Shown: positions 1 to 5,113 of the stretch, in pieces
Numbering within the stretch: position 1 is the stretch's first letter
How the letters are laid out: every line of letters starts with the position of its first letter
NCBI GenBank assembly: GCA_934130235.1
Contig: CAKOXU010000038.1
Coordinates: forward strand, 1-6,026
Direction of reading: 5' to 3'
Length of the DNA stretch: 6,026 nt
DNA from: an uncultured Bacilli bacterium
GTDB taxonomy: Bacteria > Bacillota_I > Bacilli_A > RF39 > UBA660
Notes under the pieces: model-generated
What the model was told of the DNA's origin: nothing
What the model saw: the letters and a program-made list of their open reading frames with translations, nothing else
Databases searched by the model: none
Position numbers and translations under genes: made by a program

Positions 1-40
1 AAAAAAACAAGTATTTTTTTACTAAAATAACTTGTTTTTT
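1..40 (-). terminator. Rho-independent terminator after hisS, possibly bidirectional
   Basis: Directly after the hisS stop codon the minus strand holds an 11-bp perfect stem. Arm 40-30 (AAAAAACAAGT) pairs with arm 12-2 (ACTTGTTTTTT). The stem can be extended by five A-T pairs (28-24 with 17-13) if T29 is bulged, leaving a six-base loop. The 3' arm runs into a T tract at 7-1 that may continue past the window edge. Because A and T runs flank both arms, the plus strand can form a similar hairpin ending in six T, so the element could also stop a convergent gene from the left. That second role is an inference. Confidence 0.85.
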
Positions 41-41
41 A

Positions 42-1310
42 TTAATTTAAATTATCATCAAAAAAATCTATTACATCATCTAATTTAACTTTATAAGATT
101 CTTTAGTATTATTATTTTTAATAGTTAAATAATTATTATTTTTTTCTTCTTCTCCAATTAATATTACATATCTACTATTAAATCTATCTGCAGCATTAAA
201 ATTATTTTTTAGATTCCTATTATTATAATCTATTTCAGTTATAAAACCATTTAATCTTAAATTGGTACAAACATTAAAAGCAAAATCTTTTTCGTTTATA
301 CTCATAGGAATTATATATGCATCTATTTCTTTTATTATAGGTAAATCTATATTTTCTTTTTCTAGCGCTAACATAAGTCTTTCAACACCAATTGCAAATC
401 CAACAGCAGGTGTATCAGGACCATTTAATGTAGATACTAAATTGTTATATCTGCCACCACCACACAATACATTTTGTGTTCCAAAGCCTTCAACTTCAGC
501 TTCTACTTCGAATACAGTATGAGTATAATAATCTAATCCTCTTACAAGATTTGTATTAACTACATATTCAATTCCAATACTCGTTAAAAACTCTTTTACT
601 TTATTAAAATGATTCAAACTATCTTCATTTAAATAATCGATTGTTTTAGGTGCATTTTTTACTATATCACTCTTAGAATCTATTTTACAATCTAATATTC
701 TTAATGGGTTTTTAATAAATCTTTCTTGACAATCTTCACACAAATCTTTTATATATGGTTTAAAATATTCAATTAGTGCCTCTCTATATGATTCTCTTGA
801 TTCTTTATCACCTAATGAATTTATATTAACTTTAATACCTTTTAAACCTAATAATTTAAATAAATTAACTGGTATACTTATTATTTCAGCATCCAGCATT
901 GGATCATTAGATCCAAATGCTTCAACTCCAAATTGAGTAAATTGTCTATATCTACCTGATTGAGGTCTTTCATACCTAAACATAGGAGCATTATACCATG
1001 CCTTTACAGGAATTGTATGATTAGCATACATTTTATTTTCTATAAAGCTTCTAACTACTGCAGCAGTAGCTTCAGGTCTCAAAGTCAAAGATCTATCAGC
1101 TTTATCTTTAAAATCATACGTTTCCTTAACAACAATATCAGTAGTTTCTCCTACACCTCTGTGAAATAATTCACTCGACTCAAATACAGGTGTTTCAAAA
1201 TACTCATAATTATATTTTTCCATTAAACCCTCAATTAATTCATTAACATACAATACTTTTTTACCATAATCACCATATATATCATACGTTCCTTTTGCCC
1301 TTTGTATCAT
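42..1310 (-). CDS. hisS: Histidyl-tRNA synthetase (HisRS)
   Basis: This class II aminoacyl-tRNA synthetase activates histidine with ATP and charges tRNA-His in the cytoplasm; the family is usually a homodimer. The 422-residue length is normal. Class II motif 1 lies at about residues 36-60. Motif 2 is at 111-128 (FRYERPQSGRYRQF, with the ATP-binding Arg). The histidine-specific RGLDYYT motif is at 257-263, GGGRYNNL at 284-291, and motif 3 with GVERL at 308-312. A CEDC pair at 191-194 sits in the insertion domain, and the anticodon-binding domain runs from about 326 to the end. The start chosen is ATG 1310, because GGAGG lies five bases upstream. The in-frame TTG at 1322 leads straight into that Shine-Dalgarno sequence and would add only four residues. 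The gene is last in the relA-dtd-permease-hisS run, 57 bases after the permease stop, with a probable promoter in that gap. All key motifs are intact, so the assignment is secure. Confidence 0.97.
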   Translation of the reverse strand: MIQRAKGTYDIYGDYGKKVLYVNELIEGLMEKYNYEYFETPVFESSELFHRGVGETTDIVVKETYDFKDKADRSLTLRPEATAAVVRSFIENKMYANHTIPVKAWYNAPMFRYERPQSGRYRQFTQFGVEAFGSNDPMLDAEIISIPVNLFKLLGLKGIKVNINSLGDKESRESYREALIEYFKPYIKDLCEDCQERFIKNPLRILDCKIDSKSDIVKNAPKTIDYLNEDSLNHFNKVKEFLTSIGIEYVVNTNLVRGLDYYTHTVFEVEAEVEGFGTQNVLCGGGRYNNLVSTLNGPDTPAVGFAIGVERLMLALEKENIDLPIIKEIDAYIIPMSINEKDFAFNVCTNLRLNGFITEIDYNNRNLKNNFNAADRFNSRYVILIGEEEKNNNYLTIKNNNTKESYKVKLDDVIDFFDDNLN

Positions 1311-1311
1311 T

Positions 1312-1320
1312 TTTACCTCC
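1312..1320 (-). promoter_or_regulatory. Strong Shine-Dalgarno site fixing the hisS start
   Basis: The minus strand reads GGAGGTAAAAATG, so GGAGG lies five bases before ATG 1310. This is the strongest ribosome binding site in the window. It contains part of the alternative TTG-started frame and rules against TTG 1322 as the start. Confidence 0.85.
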
Positions 1321-1326
1321 AAAAAT

Positions 1327-1344
1327 ATATGTACTAGTATATAT
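1327..1344. repeat. Imperfect inverted repeat over the hisS -10 region
   Basis: An 18-bp inverted repeat is centred on the CTAG inside ACTAGT, with a single mismatched pair (1331 with 1340). It overlaps the predicted -10 box and start site of the hisS promoter, where an operator might lie. AT-rich palindromes are common by chance, so an operator role is only a suggestion. Confidence 0.3.
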
Positions 1345-1364
1345 CTTTAATAAATATTTTGCAA
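1336..1364 (-). promoter_or_regulatory. Probable sigma-A-type promoter for hisS
   Basis: On the minus strand TTGCAA (1364-1359, four of six matches to TTGACA) is followed after exactly 17 bases by TATACT (1341-1336, five of six matches to TATAAT). Transcription would begin near 1330-1328 and give a leader of about 20 bases ending in the GGAGG site. The permease stop codon lies just upstream at 1370-1368. The hexamers could arise by chance in such AT-rich DNA, but the spacing and position fit. The gap is far too short for a T-box leader. Confidence 0.5.
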
Positions 1365-1367
1365 GTA

Positions 1368-2429
1368 CTATTTTTTATTTTCCATTTGTTCTATTTTTTT
1401 ACTTATATCACCTTTATAATATTTATAAGTTGTAACTATTATAAGTGTCAATGGGAAAGATATAAATACACCCAATATTCCAAATAATATTCCTCCCGCA
1501 AAAAGCGCTACTATAGTTAATAAAGGATGTATATCATTTGTTTTTCCATATACAGTAGGATTTATAACATATCCATCTATAGTACTTAAAAGTGCAAATG
1601 TTACAACTGTTTTAATCATTAACGATGGTGATATTACTATTGCAGTTATAAATGCAACTATATTCACCATAATACCTCCAAAATAAGGTATTAAATTAGC
1701 AACCGCTGCTAAAAAGCCTAAAAGTATAGCATTTGGATGTCCTATTATAGTATAAGCAAGTGTATACTCAATAAGCGTTATTATAATTATTTCAACTAAA
1801 CCACTTAGATATTTTTTCATTTGTATATCAAGTGTTTTAACATAATTATATGTCTTAGAAGATTTCTTTTTAAAGAAAAACTTTATTTCACTTCTAATTT
1901 TATCCATGTCAATTAAGAAATATATAAATGATGCAAATACTATAAATATTTTAGATACAATATCTACAGATGTATTAACAATATTAATAGCACCATTAGA
2001 TACATAATCACCTACCTTAGATAATATTGAAGAAAAATATGTGTCTAAGCTAGTTTCTAAACCTGATATATTTATATCAAAATCCTTAGCATCTAAAGTA
2101 GATATAAATGTTATTATATTATTAAATAATAAGGATAGCTGATCCCACATAATAGTAGTAATTAAATATATGACTATAGAAGCTAATCCTATTAAAAGCG
2201 CTATTATTATAGTTATACCTAACCATTTAGGTATATTTTTACTCCTCATATAACTTAAAAAAGGATAAATAGCATATGCAAGTGCAAACGCAACTAAAAA
2301 CGGAAACAATATATTGAATGCAGTTCCTAGCACACTAGACCATACAGAACCCGTTTTATATATTAAAAAAACTATTAAAGCTATTAAAGCTACATTAACT
2401 AATTTATAATCCAATTTATTCTTTATCAT
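1368..2429 (-). CDS. AI-2E / PurR-regulated permease family membrane protein (DUF20 type)
   Basis: This 353-residue polytopic inner-membrane protein matches the AI-2E transporter family in length and layout. Hydrophobic segments lie at about 11-25, 36-56, 69-92, 158-174, 208-229, 234-264 (probably two), 272-284 and 303-335. A soluble stretch at about 93-155, after the third segment, is typical of the family. Two family-like signatures are visible: IPYFGGIMVNI near 247-257 and PTVYGKTNDIHPLL near 291-304. A lysine-rich loop (about 184-206) and a charged tail suggest cytoplasmic faces. Members have been described as AI-2 exporters, ion/proton antiporters or permeases of unknown substrate; nothing here identifies the substrate, so the family name should not be read as quorum sensing. 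Translation starts at ATG two bases after the dtd stop, and the Shine-Dalgarno AGTAGG is formed by the last dtd codons, so coupling is likely. The stop is TAG. The family call is good; the function is unknown. Confidence 0.88.
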   Translation of the reverse strand: MIKNKLDYKLVNVALIALIVFLIYKTGSVWSSVLGTAFNILFPFLVAFALAYAIYPFLSYMRSKNIPKWLGITIIIALLIGLASIVIYLITTIMWDQLSLLFNNIITFISTLDAKDFDINISGLETSLDTYFSSILSKVGDYVSNGAINIVNTSVDIVSKIFIVFASFIYFLIDMDKIRSEIKFFFKKKSSKTYNYVKTLDIQMKKYLSGLVEIIIITLIEYTLAYTIIGHPNAILLGFLAAVANLIPYFGGIMVNIVAFITAIVISPSLMIKTVVTFALLSTIDGYVINPTVYGKTNDIHPLLTIVALFAGGILFGILGVFISFPLTLIIVTTYKYYKGDISKKIEQMENKK

Positions 2430-2431
2430 AA

Positions 2432-2869
2432 TTACCTACTTTCTAACATGATAGTAACAGGACCATCATTTACAATAGACACTTTCATATCTGCACCAAA
2501 TACTCCGGTTTTCACTTTTGTATATTCTTTTAATTTTTCATTAAAAATATTATAAAGTTTACTTGCCTCTTCACCCTTCATAGCATCTATATAACTCGGT
2601 CTATTACCCTTTTTTGTATTGGCATATAATGTAAATTGACTAATACTAAGTATCTGACCATTTACATCTAGTATAGATTTATTCATGACTCCATATTCAT
2701 CATCAAATATTCTTAAATTAACTATCTTTTTTATAATATAATCAATATCAGTTATACTATCGGTATCTGTAAATCCTACAAATACAACAAGTCCATATTC
2801 TATTTGCCCTACAACAGAGCCATCAACACTTACACTGGAATTGCCACTTCTTTGTACTAACGCTTTCAT
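2432..2869 (-). CDS. dtd: D-aminoacyl-tRNA deacylase
   Basis: Dtd is a small cytoplasmic homodimeric enzyme that hydrolyses D-amino acids (D-Tyr and others), and also glycine mischarged on tRNA-Ala, from tRNA, acting as a chiral proofreader for translation. The 145-residue length is standard. The N-terminus MKALVQR is typical. Both active-site signatures are present: SQFTL at 77-81 and NDGPVT at 134-139, the latter carrying the Gly-Pro pair that excludes L-amino acids. KKGNRPSY at 86-93 matches the conserved loop between them. The ATG overlaps the relA stop as ATGA. An AGAGAGG ribosome site lies eight bases upstream, inside the end of relA, so translation is likely coupled to relA. Pairing of relA with dtd is well known in Bacillota. 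No defect is visible. Confidence 0.97.
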   Translation of the reverse strand: MKALVQRSGNSSVSVDGSVVGQIEYGLVVFVGFTDTDSITDIDYIIKKIVNLRIFDDEYGVMNKSILDVNGQILSISQFTLYANTKKGNRPSYIDAMKGEEASKLYNIFNEKLKEYTKVKTGVFGADMKVSIVNDGPVTIMLESR

Positions 2870-5034
2870 TTTATAAACCTCTCTACATATACAATACTTG
2901 GTATTGAATTTAAACTTGCAATAAATTTATCTAACTGTTCCTTATCTTTAACCAATAAGGAAATATCAAATAAATAGTACTCAGATGAGTTAATAGAATT
3001 AATTCCTTGAATTAATATATCAGTAGTAGAAGTTTTAGAAATAATATCAATTAAAACATTTTTATTATCTGTAGTACAAATTTTAATATTTGTAGAATAC
3101 TTCTTATTTGATTCATAATTCCATTTAACACTAACTAATCTTTCTTCAGTATCACTTATATTTGGACATATATTTCTATGTATGGTAATACCATTTCCCT
3201 TTGTAATATATCCTACTATAGAATCATTAAATACAGGTTTACAACAAGATGCTATATTAACCTTAATATTATCTATACCTTCTACCAATACATCATTTTT
3301 AGTATTTGTATCATACTTTATATTATTATTAATTTTATCAAGAATAACTTCCTCTTTCGATTTAGTCTTATTAATAGTCTTATTAATAGTCATATTAATA
3401 ACACTCAATACAGACAATTTACCAGATCCTATAGCTATATATACCTCATTTAAATCTCCTAATTTAGATTCTGTAATTATTTTATTTATATTTTCACTAG
3501 TAAAAAATTCATCATTAGATATTTTTTTCTTTCTCAATTCTTTATTTAATAATTCTTCACCTATTTTAGAATTTTCTTCTTTATCTATTTTATTAAAGTA
3601 AGACTTAATTTTATTTCTAGCATGGGCTGTATAAGCCATCTTTATCCATTCACGCGATGGTACAGAGTTTTTATTAGTATTTATCTTTATAACATCATTA
3701 TCTTCTAACTTATAATCAAGTGGTACTATAGAATCATTTACAATCGCGCCTATCATAGTATCTCCCACTTTAGAATGAACACGGTATGCAAAATCTATAG
3801 GGGTTGACCCATATGGAAGCTCAACTACATCTCCCTTAGGTGTAAATACATAAATAATCTTATTTAACACTTCGTCTTTTACATTCTTTATAAACTCTTC
3901 ATCATTTTCCTCATCAGATAATTCTATAATAGATCTAAAAAATTGTAATTTTTCTTCCATAGCAGACTGCATTAAATTCTTATTTTTTTCTTTATACGCC
4001 CAGTGAGAAGCTACACCATATTCAGCATACTTATCCATATCATAAGTTCTAATTTGGATCTCATATGTTCCACCAGCCTCACCTATTACAGTAGTATGGA
4101 GAGACTGATATCCATTCTCCTTAGGCATAGCTATATAATCCTTAAATCTTTTAGGAATAGGCCTATATTTAGAATGAATAATACCTAAAGTTTGATAACA
4201 ATCCTGTTCAGTATCAACAAAAATACGAAGTGCGAGTAAATCATATATATCACTAAATCTACGACCAGTATCAAGCTTCTTATATATACTATAAATGCTT
4301 TTAGCTCTCCCTTTAATTTTATGCTCAATAGAATGTTCATTCAATAACTCAGTAATTTTTTCTTTCATTAATTCTACATTAGCATTTCTCTCCAACTTAG
4401 ATTGATTTAACTTCTCAACTATATCAAAATATACATTAGGTTTTAAATATCTTAAACATAAATCCTCTAATTCACTTTTAATTTTATTCATACCAAGTCT
4501 ATGTGCGATAGGCACTAAAATTTCAAGAGTTTCCCTAGAAGTTTCCTTTTGTTTAGCTTCACTAAGTATCCATAAAGTTCTCATATTATGAAGTCTATCA
4601 GCAAGCTTTATAATTATAACTCTAACATCTTCAGTAAGCCCAACTAATATTTTTCTATGATTAGCAAGCATTGCATCACTATCACCAGATACATTAATCT
4701 TATTTATTTTAGTAACTCCATCCACTAAGTTAGCTATTTCATAACTAAATTCATTAATAATATCATCTTTTGTAGCATCAGTCTTCTCTATAGTATCGTG
4801 TAAAAGAGCCGCACATATAGTTTGATAATCAGCATTTATATCAGACAATATATAAGCCACGTTTAAAGGATGAGTAATATAATCCTCGCCCGTTTTTCTT
4901 ACAGTACCAAAATGGTGCTCATATGCATATAAATAAGCCTTACTTATCATATGCCTTTCTTCTTCACCTTTTATATATTCACAAACACTCTTAAACAACT
5001 CATCAAAAGTTATATTTGGATTATCTTTTCTCAT
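2866..5034 (-). CDS. relA: Bifunctional-type (p)ppGpp synthetase/hydrolase (long RSH)
   Basis: This stringent-response enzyme makes (p)ppGpp from ATP and GTP/GDP and, in bifunctional members, degrades it; it is ribosome-associated in the cytoplasm. Numbering from ATG 5034 gives 722 residues, slightly short for the family. The HD hydrolase domain shows R46-K47, H55, H79-D80, E83 and D146 (in KLADRLHN). The synthetase domain has GRAKSIYSIYKK, D265, the RFKD motif at 296-299 typical of bifunctional Rel rather than E. coli RelA (which has EFDD), and E325 in YEIQIRT. TGS spans about 391-452, the Cys/zinc-finger domain has C597-C598, H619 and C623, and an ACT domain runs from about 647 to the end. 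ATG 5034 is preferred because AGGTGA sits five bases upstream; the in-frame GTG at 5043 lies inside that site. Oddities: the hydrolase Glu-Asp pair reads Glu83-Lys84, and a short TINK repeat lies at 550-557. The gene ends in TGA overlapping dtd. The family call is certain; full hydrolase activity is less so. Confidence 0.96.
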   Translation of the reverse strand: MRKDNPNITFDELFKSVCEYIKGEEERHMISKAYLYAYEHHFGTVRKTGEDYITHPLNVAYILSDINADYQTICAALLHDTIEKTDATKDDIINEFSYEIANLVDGVTKINKINVSGDSDAMLANHRKILVGLTEDVRVIIIKLADRLHNMRTLWILSEAKQKETSRETLEILVPIAHRLGMNKIKSELEDLCLRYLKPNVYFDIVEKLNQSKLERNANVELMKEKITELLNEHSIEHKIKGRAKSIYSIYKKLDTGRRFSDIYDLLALRIFVDTEQDCYQTLGIIHSKYRPIPKRFKDYIAMPKENGYQSLHTTVIGEAGGTYEIQIRTYDMDKYAEYGVASHWAYKEKNKNLMQSAMEEKLQFFRSIIELSDEENDEEFIKNVKDEVLNKIIYVFTPKGDVVELPYGSTPIDFAYRVHSKVGDTMIGAIVNDSIVPLDYKLEDNDVIKINTNKNSVPSREWIKMAYTAHARNKIKSYFNKIDKEENSKIGEELLNKELRKKKISNDEFFTSENINKIITESKLGDLNEVYIAIGSGKLSVLSVINMTINKTINKTKSKEEVILDKINNNIKYDTNTKNDVLVEGIDNIKVNIASCCKPVFNDSIVGYITKGNGITIHRNICPNISDTEERLVSVKWNYESNKKYSTNIKICTTDNKNVLIDIISKTSTTDILIQGINSINSSEYYLFDISLLVKDKEQLDKFIASLNSIPSIVYVERFIK
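3368..3403. repeat. 12-bp tandem repeat inside relA
   Basis: TTATTAATAGTC occurs twice in perfect tandem on the plus strand (3368-3379, 3380-3391), followed by a degenerate third unit (3392-3403). On the coding strand it gives the peptide repeat TINK-TINK-T in the linker between the TGS/helical region and the zinc-finger domain. The unit is a multiple of three, so copy-number change would keep the frame. Confidence 0.8.
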
Positions 5035-5045
5035 AATATTCACCT
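5035..5045 (-). promoter_or_regulatory. Shine-Dalgarno site deciding the relA start
   Basis: The minus strand reads AGGTGAATATTATG. AGGTGA (5045-5040) is five bases before ATG 5034. The alternative start GTG 5043 is part of this site and has no ribosome site of its own within a transcript starting near 5045. Confidence 0.75.
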
Positions 5046-5050
5046 AATAC

Positions 5051-5079
5051 ATTATACCATATTATAAAAATATTATAAA
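5051..5079 (-). promoter_or_regulatory. Promoter of the relA-dtd-permease(-hisS) operon
   Basis: The minus strand has a perfect TATAAT at 5056-5051 preceded by TGG (5059-5057), giving a consensus extended -10 (TGnTATAAT). A weaker -35-like TTTATA lies at 5079-5074 with a 17-base spacer. Transcription would start about six or seven bases downstream, at A5045 or G5044, practically on the Shine-Dalgarno sequence, for a leader of about 11 bases before ATG 5034. It lies right after the upstream gene's terminator, as expected for a new transcription unit. Confidence 0.75.
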
Positions 5080-5083
5080 TATT

Positions 5084-5113
5084 AAAAAAAGAAATATTTA
5101 ATAATATCTCTTT
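5084..5113 (-). terminator. Rho-independent terminator of the BspA-like gene
   Basis: On the minus strand AAAGAGATATT (5113-5103) pairs along all 11 positions, one of them G-U, with AATATTTCTTT (5098-5088) around an ATTA loop. A run of seven T (5090-5084) overlaps the end of the stem and continues past it. The stem begins inside the stop codon TAA (5114-5112). It separates the surface-protein gene from the relA promoter. The stem is A-T rich and so moderate in strength. Confidence 0.75.

Noticed and set aside
262..522. 86-codon plus-strand open frame opposite hisS (similar ones at 960-1169, 3178-3453, 4003-4188 and 5641-5829)
   Set aside because: All are antisense to well-supported genes; their composition mirrors the opposite strand and no domain is recognisable.
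1311..1322. TTG 1322 as the hisS start
   Set aside because: The codons following TTG make up the GGAGG ribosome site for ATG 1310, and HisRS proteins normally begin close to the RxxGTxD motif.
1311..1367. T-box riboswitch upstream of hisS
   Set aside because: The gap is only 57 bases, with no specifier stem, T-box sequence or terminator/antiterminator pair.
1368..2429. Reading the permease as evidence for AI-2 quorum sensing
   Set aside because: The family name is historical and covers ion antiporters and uncharacterised permeases; no lux-type or AI-2 processing gene lies in the window.
3182..3601. 139-codon open frame on the plus strand opposite relA
   Set aside because: It is wholly antisense to conserved RelA domains, has low-complexity Ile/Leu/Ser-rich content expected from AT-rich complement, and shows no recognisable family.
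5035..5043. GTG 5043 as the relA start
   Set aside because: It lies inside AGGTGA, the ribosome site for ATG 5034, and within two bases of the predicted transcription start.
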